Shown here: piece after piece, positions 12,401-26,800 of the stretch
How positions within the stretch are numbered: the stretch's first letter is position 1
Layout of the letters: every line of letters starts with the position of its first letter
Source: Hippophae tibetana
Lineage: Eukaryota > Streptophyta > Magnoliopsida > Rosales > Elaeagnaceae
DNA length: 64,000 nt
NCBI GenBank assembly: GCA_037013495.1
Contig: CM072801.1
Span: forward strand, 30,182,001 to 30,246,000
Direction of reading: 5' to 3'
Notes under the pieces: generated by a model
What the model was told of the DNA's origin: nothing
Database searches by the model: none
What the model saw: only the letters and a program-made list of their open reading frames with translations
Position numbers and translations under genes: made by a program

Positions 12401-15400
12401 TCTTGTGTCAAGTTTTCTGTGTTCAATCTGTTTTTGTTATTGAAAGAAACAATAGAGATACTACAGTTCATAGTTTCAAGAAAAACTAGGTTATTAATAT
12501 CGGTGGCAATATTAAACTATTGTAAGTTTTAATTCGTGCATTGAAATGACTTATGAACTATACCAAATCGTAGTTTTTTCGATTCCTAAAAACACACTGC
12601 AAGAATAGTTTTGTTATCGGCATTTTTTTAACCAATATTACTTTGTTTACACTACTTTCCAACCTCTAATAGATAGGTGGCATCTCATTGCGTTGTAAGC
12701 TGTTCTTGTTCTTTTGGCTTAAAATTTGATCATCTTAGCCCATTTCGAAGAAATTTACTCACTCTTAATCTTTTTAGTTCCTAGGTTGTCCGCATAAAGG
12801 TTCCGCATCATTTGGTATCAAAGCCTTTGTTGCTGAAAATATGTTATCTATCTTCTAATATTTATTTTTTGGAATTTTACATTTAAAAAAACTTTGTCCA
12901 TTGAATTTAATGTGTTTTCATTAGATACAAATCACAAAGAAAGATAGATATTTGTATACCAAGTCTTGTGTTTTCTTTTAATTTTGTTGTCATTATTTTG
13001 TCTTTCGATTTCAAATCCTTTCTTTCTTTAAATTCTTTGTACCTGTTTCTATTGTCATGTTTTCTGAGTTCAATCTATTTTTGTTATTGAAAGAAACATT
13101 AGAGATACTACAGTTCATAGTTTGAAGAAAAACTAGGTTATTAATATTGGTGGCAATATTAAATTGTTGTAACTTTTAATTCGTGCATCAAAATGACTAT
13201 TATAATGTAGCAAATCGCAGCTCATTCGATTCCTAAAAAGGGAAGGAAAGAATAGTTTAGTTATCGGCATTTTTTTAACCAAAATTACTTTGTTTACACT
13301 ACAGGCCAACCTCTAATAGGTTGATGGCATCTCATTGCATTGTTTTCAGTTCTTGTTCTTTTGGTTTCCAATTTGATAGTCTTAACCCTTTTCTAAGCAA
13401 CTTACTCATTCTTAATCCTTCGAGTTCCTATGTTGTTCGCCTAAAAGTTCCGCATCATTCGGTATCAAAGCCTTGGTTGTTGAAAATATGGTATCTATCT
13501 TCATATTTTCATTTTTTGAATTTTACATTTAAAAAGACTTTGTACTTTTAATTTTCTTTGCTTTCATAAGGAACAAACCACAAAGAAAGAGAGATATTTG
13601 TATAACTAGTCTTGTGTTTTCTTACAAATTTGTATCATTATTTTGTCTTTCGACTTAATTTCCTATTTTTATTTAAATTCTTTGTACCTTTTTCTTGTTT
13701 TATGTTGTCTGTGTGCAACCTATTTTTTCTTTTGAAAGAAACAATAGAGCTACTGCATTTCGTAGTTTCAAGAAAAACTAGATTATTAATATCGGTGGCA
13801 ATATTAAACTATTGTAACTTTTAATTTCTGCATCGAAATGACTATGGTACTGTATCAAATCGTAGCTCTTTCGATTCCTAAAAAGAAACTACAAGAATAG
13901 TTTAGTTATCGACATTTTTTTAGCCATAATTACTTTGTTTACACTACTTTCCAACCTCTAAAAGGTTGGTGGCATCTGATTGCATTGTTTTCAGTTCTTG
14001 TTCTTTTAGGTTCCAATTTGATCATCTTAACCCTTTTGTAAGAAATTTACTCATTCTTAATCCTTCGAGTTCCTATGTAGTTCCCCTAAAGGTTCAGCAT
14101 CATTTGGTATCAAAACCTTGGTTGCTGAAAATATGGTAGCTATCTTCATATTTTCATTTTTTGAATTTTACATTTAAAAAGACTTTGTCTATTTAATTTT
14201 CTTTGCTTTCATAAGGAACAAACCACAAAGAAAGAGAGATATTTGTATAACAAGTCTTGTGTTTTCTTACAATTTTGTAGTCATTATTTTGTCTTTCGAC
14301 TTAATTTCCTAGTTTTATTTAAATTCTTTGTACCTTTTTCTTGTTTTATGTTTTCTGTGTGCAACCTATTTTTGCTTTTAAAAGAAACAATAGAGCTACT
14401 GCATTTCGTAGTTTCAACAAAAACTAGGTTATTAATATCGGTGGCAATATTAAACTATTGTAACTTTTAATTCGTGCATCGAAATGACTATTGTACTGTA
14501 TCAAACGTAGCTCTTTCGATTCCTAAAAACACACTGCAAGAATATTTTAGTTATCATCATTTTTTAGCCATAATTACTTTGTTTACACTACTTTCCAAGC
14601 TTTAAAAGATAGGTGGCATCTCATTGCATTGTTTTCAGTTCTGCTTCTTTTGGGTTCCAATTTGATCATCTTAACCCATTTCGAAGCAATTTACTCATTC
14701 TTAATCCTTTGAGTTCATATGTTGTTCCCCTAAAGGTTCGGCATCATTTGGTATCAAAGCCTTTGTTGCTGAAAATATGTTATCTATGTTCTTATATTTA
14801 TTTTTTGAATTTTACATTTAAAAAAACATTGTCCATTGAATTTTCTGTGTTTTCATTAGACACAAATCACAAAGAAAGATAGATATTTGTATACCATACC
14901 ATGTGTTTTCTTTTAATTTTGTTTTCATTATTTTGTCATTCGATTTCATTTCCTTTCTTTCTTTAAATTCTTTGTACCTTTTTCTATTGTCATGTTTTCT
15001 GAGTTAATTCTATTTTTGTTATTGAAAGAAGCAATAGAGATACTACAGTTCATAGTTTGAAGAAAAACTAGGTTATTAATATTGGTGGCAATATTAAATT
15101 GTTGTAACTTTTAATTCGTGCATCGAAATGACTATTATAATGTAGGAAATCGCAGCTCATTCGATTCCTAAAAAGGGAAGGAAAGAATAGTTTAGTTATC
15201 GGCATTTTTTTAACCAAAATTACTTTGTTTACACTACATGCCAACCTCTAATAGGTTGGTGGCATCTCATTGCATTGTTTTCAGTTCTTGTTCTTTTGGG
15301 TTCCAATTTGATAATCTTAACCCTTTTCTAAGCAATTTACCCATTCTTAATCCTTCGAGTTCCTATGTTGTTCGCCTAAAGATTCCGCATCATTTGGTAT

Positions 15401-17821
15401 CAAAGCTTTGGTTGCTGAAAATATGCTCTCTATCTTCATATATTCATTTTTTGAATTTTACATTTAAAAAAATCTTGTCCATTTAATTTTATTTGCTTTC
15501 ATAAGTAACAAACCACAAAGAAAGATAGATATTTGTATAACAAGTCTTGTGTTTTCTTACAATTTTGTAGTCATTATTTTGTCATTTGACTTAATTTCCT
15601 AGTTTTATTTAAATTCTTTGTGTCTTTTCCTTGTTTTATGTTTTCTGTGTGCAGCCTATTTTTGCTTTTGAAAGAAACAATAGAGCTACTTCATTTCGTA
15701 GTTTCAAGAAAAACTAGGTTATTAATATCGGTGGCAATATTAAACTATTGTAACTTTTAATTTGTGCATCGAAATGGCTATTGTACTGTATCAAATCGTA
15801 GCTCTTTCCATTCCTAAAAACAAACTACAAGAATAGTTTAGTTATCGGCATTTGTTTAGCCATAATTACTTTGTTTACACTACTTTCCAACCTCTAATAG
15901 GTTGGTGGCATCTCATTAAATTGTTTTCAGTTCTTGTTCTTTTGGGTTCCAATTTGATCATCTTAACCCTTTTGTAAGAAATTTACTCATTCTTAATCCT
16001 TCGAGTTCCTATGTTGTTCCCCTAAAGGTTCCGCATCATTTGGTATCAAAACCTTGGTTGCTGAAAATATGGTATCTATCTTCATATTTTCATTTTTTGA
16101 ATTTTACATTTAAAAAGGCTTTGTCCATTTAATTTTCTATGCTTTCATAAGGAACAAACCACAAAAAAAGAGAGATATTTGTATAACAAGTCTTGTGTTT
16201 TCTTACAATTTTGTAGTCATTATTTTTTTCTTTCGACTTAATTTCCTAGTTTTATTTAAATTCTTTGTACCCTTTTCTTGTTTTATGTTTTCTGTGTGCA
16301 ACCTATTTTTGCTTTTGAAAGAAACAATAGAGCTACTGCATTTCGTAGTTTCAAGAAAAACTAGGTTATTAATATAGGTGGCAATATTAAAATATTGTAA
16401 CTTTTAATTCGTGCATCGAAATGACTATTGTACTGTATCAAATCGTAGCTCTTTCGATTCCTAAAAACACACTGCAAGAATAGTTTAGTTATCGGCATTT
16501 TTTTAGCCATAATTACTTTGTTTACACTACTTTCCAACCTCTAATAGGTTGGTGGCATCTCATTGCGTTGTAATCTACTCTTGTTGTTTTGGGTTCAAAT
16601 TTGATTATCTTACCCCATTTCGAAGCAATTCACTCATTCTTAATCCTTGAGTTCATATGTTGTTCCCTTAAACGTTCCGCATCATTTCGTATCAAAGCCT
16701 TTGTTGCTGAAAATATGTTATCTATATTCTTATATTTATTTTTTGAATTTTACATTTAATAAAACTTTGTCCATTGAATTTTCTGTGTTTTCATTAGACA
16801 AAAATCACAACGAAAGATAGATATTTGTATACCAAGTCTTGTGTTTTCTTTTAATTTTGTTGTCATTATTTTGTCTTTCGATTTCATTTCCTTTCTTCCT
16901 TGAAATTCTTTGTACCTTTTTCTATTGTCATGTTTTCTGAGTTCAATCTATTTTTGTTGTTGAAAGAAACAATAGAGAAACTACATTTCATAGTTTGAAG
17001 AAAAACTAGGTTATTAATATTGGTGGCAATATTAAATTGTTGTAACTTTTAATTCGTGCATCGAAATGACTATTATAATGTAGCAAATCGCAGCTCAATC
17101 GATTCCTAAAAAGGGAAGGAAAGAATAGTTTAGTTATCGGCATGTTTTTTAACCAAAATTACTTTGTTTACACTACAGGCCAACCTCTAATAGGTTGATG
17201 GCATCTCATTGCATTGTTTTCAGTTCTTGTTCTTTTGGGTTCTAATTTGATAATCTTAACCCTTTTCTAAGCAATTTACTCATTCTTAATCCTTCTAGTT
17301 CCTATGTTGTTCCCCTAAAGGTTCCGCATCATTTGGTATCAAAGCCTTGGTTGCTGAAAATATGGTAGCTATCTTCATATTTTCATTTTTTGAATTTTAC
17401 ATTTAAAAAGACTTTGTCTATTTAATTTTCTTTCCTTTCATAAGGAACAAACCACAAAGAAAGAGAGATATTTGCATAACAAGTCTAGTGTTTTCTTACA
17501 ATTTTGTAGTCATTATTTTGTCTTTCGACTAAATTTCCTAGTTTTATTTAAATTCTTTGTACCTTTTTCTTGTTTTATGTTTTCTGTGTGCAACCTATTT
17601 TTGCTTTTGAAAGAAACAATAGAGCTACTGCATTTCGTAGTTTCAAGAAAAACAAGGTTATTAATATCGGTGGCAATATTAAACTATTGTAACTTTTAAT
17701 TCGTGCATCGAAATGACTATTGTACTGTATCAAATCGTAGCTCTTTCGATTCCTAAAAACACACTGCAAGAATATTTTAGTTATCAGCATTTTTTAGCCA
17801 TAATTACTTTGTTTACACTAC
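9427..17821. repeat. Satellite sub-region with mixed B-A and B-B-A order
   Basis: Order by anchor is B 9447, B 10096, A 10738, B 11384, A 12030, A 12676, B 13323, B 13968, A 14612, B 15258, B 15906, A 16552, B 17197. This is the transition from dimers to trimers of about 1935 bp. The A monomers near 10738 and 12676 share private variants, such as the CTTTTTAGTTCC stretch and TTTCTATTGTCATG, which indicates local duplication of a three-monomer block. Confidence 0.7.
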
Positions 17822-20800
17822 TTTCCAACCTCTAAAAGATAGGTGGCATCTCATTGCATTGTTTTCAGTTCTGGTTCTTTTGGGTTCCAATTTGATCATC
17901 TTAACCCATTTCGAAGCAATTTACTCATTCTTAATCCTTTGAGTTCATATGTTGTTCCCGTAAAGGTTCGGCATCATTTGGTATCAAAGCCTTTGTTGCT
18001 GAAAATATGTTATCTATGTTCTTATATTTATTTTTTGAATTTTACATTTAAAAAAACTTTGTCCATTGAATTTTCCGTGTTTTCATTAGACACAAATCAC
18101 AAAGAAAGATAGATATTTGTATACCATACCTTGTGTTTTCTTTTAATTTTGTTGTCATTATTTTGTCTTTCGATTTCATTTCCTTTCTTTCTTGAAATTT
18201 CTTGTACCTTTTTCTTGTGTCATGTTTTCTGTGTTCAATCTGTTTTTTATTGAAAGAAACTATAGAGATACTACAGTTCATAGTTTCAAGAAAAACAAGG
18301 TCATTAATATCGGTGGCAATATTAAACTGTTGTAACTTTTAAATCGTGCATCGAAATGCCTATTATAATATAGCAAATAGCAGCTCTTTCGATTCCTAAA
18401 AAGATAATGAAAGAATAGTTTAGTTATCGGCATGTTTTTTAACCAAAATTACTTTGTTTACACTACTTGCCAACCTCTAATAGGTTGGTGGCATCTTATT
18501 GCATTATTTTCAGTTCTTGTTCTTTTGGGTTCTAATTTGATAATCTTAACCCTTTTCTAAGCAATTTACTCATTCTTAATCCTTCGAGTTCCTATGTTGT
18601 TCGCCTAAAGGTTCCGCATCATTTGGTATCAAATCCTTGGTTGTTGAAAATATGGTATCTATCTTCATATTTTCATTTTTTGAAATTTACATTTAAAAAG
18701 ACTTTGTACATTTAATTTTCTTTGCTTTCATAAGGAACAAACCACAAAGAAAGAGAGATATTTGTATAACTAGTCTTGTGTTTTCTTACAATTTTGTAGT
18801 CATTATTTTGTCTTTCGACTTAATTTCCTATTTTTATTTAAATTCTTTGTACCTTTTTCTTGTTTTATGTTTTCTGTGTGCAACCTAATTTTTCTTTTGA
18901 AAGAAACAATAGAGCTACTGCATTTCGTAGTTTCAAGAAAAACTAGATTATTAATATCGGTGGCAATATTAAACTATTGTAACTTTTAATTCGTGCATCG
19001 AAATGGCTATGGTACTGTAGCAAATCGTAGCTCTTTCGATTCCTAAAAAGAAACTACAAGAATAGTTTAGTTATCGGCATTTTTTAGCCATAATTACTTT
19101 GTTTACACTACTTTCCAACCTCTAAAAGGTTGGTGGCATCTCATTGCATTGTTTTCAGTTCTTGTTCTTTTGGGTTCCAATTTGATCATCTTAACCCTTT
19201 TGTAAGAAATTTACTCATTCTTAATCCTTCGAGTTCCTATGTTGTTCCCCTAAAGGTTCCGCATCATTTGGTATCAATACCTTGGTTGCTGAAAATATGG
19301 TAGCTATCTTCATATTTTCATTTTTTGAATTTTACATTTAAAAAGACTTTGTACATTTAATTTTCTTTGCTTTCATAAGGAACAAACCACAAAGAAAGAG
19401 AGATATTTGCATAACAAGTCTTGTGTTTTCTTACAATTTTGTAGTCATTATTTTGTCTTTCGACTTAATTTCCTAGTTTTATTTAAATTCTTTGTACCTT
19501 TTTCTTGTTTTATGTTTTCTGTGTGCAACCTATTTTTGCTTTTAAAAGAAACAATAGAGCTACTGCATTTCGTAGTTTCAACAAAAACTAGGTTATTAAT
19601 ATCGGTGGCAATATTAAACTATTGTAACTTTTAATTCGTGCATCGAAATGACTATTGTACTGTATCAAACGTAGCTCTTTCGATTCCTAAAAACACACTG
19701 CAAGAATATTTTAGTTATCAGCATTTTTTAGCCATAATTACTTTGTTTACACTACTTTCCAACCTCTAAAAGATAGGTGGCATCTCATTGCATTGTTTTC
19801 AGTTCTGGTTCTTTTGGGTTCCAATTTGATCATCTTAACCCATTTCGAAGCAATTTACTCATTCTTAATCCTTTGAGTTCATATGTTGTTCCCCTAAAGG
19901 TTCGGCATCATTTGGTATCAAAGCCTTTGTTGCTGAAAATATGTTATCTATGTTCTTATATTTATTTTTTGAATTTTACATTTAAAAAAACTTTGTCCAT
20001 TGAATTTTCCGTGTTTTCATTAGACACAAATCACAAAGAAAGATAGATATTTGTATACCATACCTTGTGTTTTCTTTTAATTTTGTTGTCATTATTTTGT
20101 CTTTCGATTTCATTTCCTTTCTTTCTTGAAATTTCTTGTACCTTTTTCTTGTGTCATGTTTTCTGTGTTCAATCTGTTTTTTATTGAAAGAAACTATAGA
20201 GATACTACAGTTCATAGTTTCAAGAAAAACAAGGTCATTAATATCGGTGGCAATATTAAACTGTTGTAACTTTTAAATCGTGCATCGAAATGCCTATTAT
20301 AATATAGCAAATAGCAGCTCTTTCGATTCCTAAAAAGACAATGAAAGAATAGTTTAGTTATCGGCATGTTTTTTAACCAAAATTACTTTGTTTACACTAC
20401 TTGCCAACCTCTAATAGGTTGGTGGCATCTTATTGCATTTTTTTCAGTTCTTGTTCTTTTGGGTTCTAATTTGATAATCTTAACCCTTTTCTAAGCAATT
20501 TACTCATTCTTAATCCTTCGAGTTCCTATGTTGTTCGCCTAAAGGTTCCGCATCATTTGGTATCAAATCCTTGGTTGTTGAAAATATGGTATCTATCTTC
20601 ATATTTTCATTTTTTGAAATTTACATTTAAAAAGACTTTGTACATTTAATTTTCTTTGCTTTCATAAGGAACAAACCACAAAGAAAGAGAGATATTTGTA
20701 TAACTAGTCTTGTGTTTTCTTACAATTTTGTAGTCATTATTTTGTCTTTCGACTTAATTTCCTATTTTTATTTAAATTCTTTGTACCTTTTTCTTGTTTT

Positions 20801-23800
20801 ATGTTTTCTGTGTGCAACCTAATTTTTCTTTTGAAAGAAACAATAGAGCTACTGCATTTCGTAGTTTCAAGAAAAACTAGATTATTAATATCGGTGGCAA
20901 TATTAAACTATTGTAACTTTTAATTCGTGCATCGAAATGGCTATGGTACTGTAGCAAATCGTAGCTCTTTCGATTCCTAAAAAGAAACTACAAGAATAGT
21001 TTAGTTATCCGCATTTTTTAGCCATAATTACTTTGTTTACACTACTTTCCAACCTCTAAAAGGTTGGTGGCATCTCATTGCATTGTTTTCAGTTCTTGTT
21101 CTTTTGGGTTCCAATTTGATCATCTTAACCCTTTTGTAAGAAATTTACTCATTCTTAATCCTTCGAGTTCCTATGTTGTTCCCCTAAAGGTTCCGCATCA
21201 TTTGGTATCAATACCTTGGTTGCTGAAAATATGGTAGCTATCTTCATATTTTCATTTTTTGAATTTTACATTTAAAAAGACTTTGTACATTTAATTTTCT
21301 TTGCTTTCATAAGGAACAAACCAGAAAGAAAGAGAGATATTTGCATAACTAGTCTTGTGTTTTCTTACAATTTTGTAGTCATTATTTTGTCTTTCGACAT
21401 AATTTCCTAGTTTTATTTAAATTCTTTGTACCTTTTTCTTGATTTATGTTTTCTGTGTGCAACCTATTTTTGCTTTTGAAAGAAACAATAGAGCTACTGC
21501 ATTTCGTAGTTTCAAGAAAAACTAGGTTATTAATATCGGTGGAAATATTAACCTATTGTAACTTTTAATTCGTGCATCGAAATGACTATTGTACTGTATC
21601 AAATCGGAGCTCTTTCGATTCCTAAAAACACACAGCAAGAATAGTTTAGTTATCCGCATTTTTTTAGCCATAATTACTTTGTTTACACTACTTTCCAACC
21701 TCTAAAAGATAGGTGGCATCTCATTGCATTGTTTTCAGTTCTGGTTCTTTTGGGTTCCAATTTGATCATCTTAACCCATTTCGAAGCAATTTACTCATTC
21801 TTAATCCTTTGAGTTCATATGTTGTTCCCCTAAAGGTTCGGCATCATTTGGTATCAAAGCCTTTGTTGCTGAAAATATGTTATCTATGTTCTTATATTTA
21901 TTTTTTGAATTTTACATTTAAAAAAACTTTGTCCATTGAATTTTCCGTGTTTTCATTAGACACAAATCACAAAGAAAGATAGATATTTGTATACCATACC
22001 TTGTGTTTTCTTTTAATTTTGTTGTCATTATTTTGTCTTTCGATTTCATTTCCTTTCTTTCTTGAAATTTCTTGTACCTTTTTCTTGTGTCATGTTTTCT
22101 GTGTTCAATCTGTTTTTTATTGAAAGAAACTATAGAGATACTACAGTTCATAGTTTCAAGAAAAACAAGGTCATTAATATCGGTGGCAATATTAAACTGT
22201 TGTAACTTTTAAATCGTGCATCGAAATGCCTATTATAATATAGCAAATAGCAGCTCTTTCGATTCCTAAAAAGACAATGAAAGAATAGTTTAGTTATCGG
22301 CATGTTTTTTAACCAAAATTACTTTGTTTACACTACTTGCCAACCTCTAATAGGTTGGTGGCATCTTATTGCATTATTTTCAGTTCTTGTTCTTTTGGGT
22401 TCTAATTTGATAATCTTAACCCTTTTCTAAGCAATTTACTCATTCTTAATCCTTCGAGTTCCTATGTTGTTCGCCTAAAGGTTCCGCATCATTTGGTATC
22501 AAATCCTTGGTTGTTGAAAATATGGTATCTATCTTCATATTTTCATTTTTTGAAATTTACATTTAAAAAGACTTTGTACATTTAATTTTCTTTGCTTTCA
22601 TAAGGAACAAACCACAAAGAAAGAGAGATATTTGCATAACAAGTCTTGTGTTTTCTTACAATTTTGTAGTCATTATTTTGTCTTTCGACTTAATTTCCTA
22701 GTTTTATTTAAATTCTTTGTACCTTTTTCTTGTTTTATGTTTTCTGTGTGCAACCTATTTTTGCTTTTAAAAGAAACAATAGAGCTACTGCATTTCGTAG
22801 TTTCAACAAAAACTAGGTTATTAATATCGGTGGCAATATTAAACTATTGTAACTTTTAATTCGTGCATCGAAATGACTATTGTACTGTATCAAACGTAGC
22901 TCTTTCGATTCCTAAAAACACACTGCAAGAATATTTTAGTTATCAGCATTTTTTAGCCATAATTACTTTGTTTACACTACTTTCCAACCTCTAAAAGATA
23001 GGTGGCATCTCATTGCATTGTTTTCAGTTCTAGTTCTTTTGGGTTCCAATTTGATCATCTTAACCCATTTCGAAGCAATTTACTCATTCTTAATCCTTTG
23101 AGTTCATATGTTGTTCCCCTAAAGGTTCGGCATCATTTGGTATCAAAGCCTTTATTGCTGAAAATATGTTATCTATGTTCTTATATTTATTTTTTGAATT
23201 TTACATTTAAAAAAACTTTGTCCATTGAATTTTCCGTGTTTTCATTAGACACAAATCACAAAGAAAGATAGATATTTGTATACCATACCTTGTGTTTTCT
23301 TTTAATTTTGTTGTCATTATTTTGTCTTTCGATTTCATTTCCTTTCTTTCTTGAAATTTCTTGTACCTTTTTCTTGTGTCATGTTTTCTGTGTTCAATCT
23401 GTTTTTTATTGAAAGAAACTATAGAGATACTACAGTTCATAGTTTCAAGAAAAACAAGGTCATTAATATCGGTGGCAATATTAAACTGTTGTAACTTTTA
23501 AATCGTGCATCGAAATGCCTATTATAATATAGCAAATAGCAGCTCTTTCGATTCCTAAAAAGACAATGAAAGAATAGTTTAGTTATCGGCATGTTTTTTA
23601 ACCAAAATTACTTTGTTTACACTACTTGCCAACCTCTAATAGGTTGGTGGCATCTTATTGCATTTTTTTCAGTTCTTGTTCTTTTGGGTTCTAATTTGAT
23701 AATCTTAACCCTTTTCTAAGCAATTTACTCATTCTTAATCCTTCGAGTTCCTATGTTGTTCGCCTAAAGGTTCCGCATCATTTGGTATCAAATCCTTGGT

Positions 23801-26800
23801 TGTTGAAAATATGGTATCTATCTTCATATTTTCATTTTTTGAAATTTACATTTAAAAAGACTTTGTACATTTAATTTTCTTTGCTTTCATAAGGAACAAA
23901 CCACAAAGAAAGAGAGATATTTGTATAACTAGTCTTGTGTTTTCTTACAATTTTGTAGTCATTATTTTGTCTTTCGACTTAATTTCCTATTTTTATTTAA
24001 ATTCTTTGTACCTTTTTCTTGTTTTATGTTTTCTGTGTGCAACCTAATTTTTCTTTTGAAAGAAACAATAGAGCTACTGCATTTCGTAGTTTCAAGAAAA
24101 ACTAGATTATTAATATCGGTGGCAATATTAAACTATTGTAACTTTTAATTCGTGCATCGAAATGGCTATGGTACTGTAGCAAATCGTAGCTCTTTCGATT
24201 CCTAAAAAGAAACTACAAGAATAGTTTAGTTATCGGCATTTTTTAGCCATAATTACTTTGTTTACACTACTTTCCAACCTCTAAAAGGTTGGTGGCATCT
24301 CATTGCATTGTTTTCAGTTCTTGTTCTTTTGGGTTCCAATTTGATCATCTTAACCCTTTTGTAAGAAATTTACTCATTCTTAATCCTTCGAGTTCCTATG
24401 TTGTTCCCCTAAAGGTTCCGCATCATTTGGTATCAATACCTTGGTTGCTGAAAATATGGTAGCTATCTTCATATTTTCATTTTTTGAATTTTACATTTAA
24501 AAAGACTTTGTACATTTAATTTTCTTTGCTTTCATAAGGAACAAACCAGAAAGAAAGAGAGATATTTTCATAACTAGTCTTGTGTTTTCTTACAATTTTG
24601 TAGTCATTATTTTGTCTTTCGACATAATTTCCTAGTTTTATTTAAATTCTTTGTACCTTTTTCTTGATTTATGTTTTCTGTGTGCAACCTATTTTTGCTT
24701 TTGAAAGAAACAATAGAGCTACTGCATTTCGTAGTTTCAAGAAAAACTAGGTTATTAATATCGGTGGAAATATTAACCTATTGTAACTTTTAATTCGTGC
24801 ATCGAAATGACTATTGTACTGTATCAAATCGGAGCTCTTTCGATTCCTAAAAACACACAGCAAGAATAGTTTAGTTATCCGCATTTTTTTAGCCATAATT
24901 ACTTTGTTTACACTACTTTCCAACCTCTAAAAGATAGGTGGCATCTCATTGCATTGTTTTCAGTTCTGGTTCTTTTGGGTTCCAATTTGATCATCTTAAC
25001 CCATTTCGAAGCAATTTACTCATTCTTAATCCTTTGAGTTCATATGTTGTTCCCGTAAAGGTTCGGCATCATTTGGTATCAAAGCCTTTGTTGCTGAAAA
25101 TATGTTATCTATGTTCTTATATTTATTTTTTGAATTTTACATTTAAAAAAACTTTGTCCATTGAATTTTCCGTGTTTTCATTAGACACAAATCACAAAGA
25201 AAGATAGATATTTGTATACCATACCTTGTGTTTTCTTTTAATTTTGTTGTCATTATTTTGTCTTTCGATTTCATTTCCTTTCTTTCTTGAAATTTCTTGT
25301 ACCTTTTTCTTGTGTCATGTTTTCTGTGTTCAATCTGTTTTTTATTGAAAGAAACTATAGAGATACTACAGTTCATAGTTTCAAGAAAAACAAGGTCATT
25401 AATATCGGTGGCAATATTAAACTGTTGTAACTTTTAAATCGTGCATCGAAATGCCTATTATAATATAGCAAATAGCAGCTCTTTCGATTCCTAAAAAGAC
25501 AATGAAAGAATAGTTTAGTTATCGGCATGTTTTTTAACCAAAATTACTTTGTTTACACTACTTGCCAACCTCTAATAGGTTGGTGGCATCTTATTGCATT
25601 ATTTTCAGTTCTTGTTCTTTTGGGTTCTAATTTGATAATCTTAACCCTTTTCTAAGCAATTTACTCATTCTTAATCCTTCGAGTTCCTATGTTGTTCGCC
25701 TAAAGGTTCCGCATCATTTGGTATCAAATCCTTGGTTGTTGAAAATATGGTATCTATCTTCATATTTTCATTTTTTGAAATTTACATTTAAAAAGACTTT
25801 GTACATTTAATTTTCTTTGCTTTCATAAGGAACAAACCACAAAGAAAGAGAGATATTTGCATAACAAGTCTTGTGTTTTCTTACAATTTTGTAGTCATTA
25901 TTTTGTCTTTCGACTTAATTTCCTAGTTTTATTTAAATTCTTTGTACCTTTTTCTTGTTTTATGTTTTCTGTGTGCAACCTATTTTTGCTTTTAAAAGAA
26001 ACAATAGAGCTACTGCATTTCGTAGTTTCAACAAAAACTAGGTTATTAATATCGGTGGCAATATTAAACTATTGTAACTTTTAATTCGTGCATCGAAATG
26101 ACTATTGTACTGTATCAAACGTAGCTCTTTCGATTCCTAAAAACACACTGCAAGAATATTTTAGTTATCAGCATTTTTTAGCCATAATTACTTTGTTTAC
26201 ACTACTTTCCAACCTCTAAAAGATAGGTGGCATCTCATTGCATTGTTTTCAGTTCTGGTTCTTTTGGGTTCCAATTTGATCATCTTAACCCATTTCGAAG
26301 CAATTTACTCATTCTTAATCCTTTGAGTTCATATGTTGTTCCCCTAAAGGTTCGGCATCATTTGGTATCAAAGCCTTTGTTGCTGAAAATATGTTATCTA
26401 TGTTCTTATATTTATTTTTTGAATTTTACATTTAAAAAAACTTTGTCCATTGAATTTTCCGTGTTTTCATTAGACACAAATCACAAAGAAAGATAGATAT
26501 TTGTATACCATACCTTGTGTTTTCTTTTAATTTTGTTGTCATTATTTTGTCTTTCGATTTCATTTCCTTTCTTTCTTGAAATTTCTTGTACCTTTTTCTT
26601 GTGTCATGTTTTCTGTGTTCAATCTGTTTTTTATTGAAAGAAACTATAGAGATACTACAGTTCATAGTTTCAAGAAAAACAAGGTCATTAATATCGGTGG
26701 CAATATTAAACTGTTGTAACTTTTAAATCGTGCATCGAAATGCCTATTATAATATAGCAAATAGCAGCTCTTTCGATTCCTAAAAAGACAATGAAAGAAT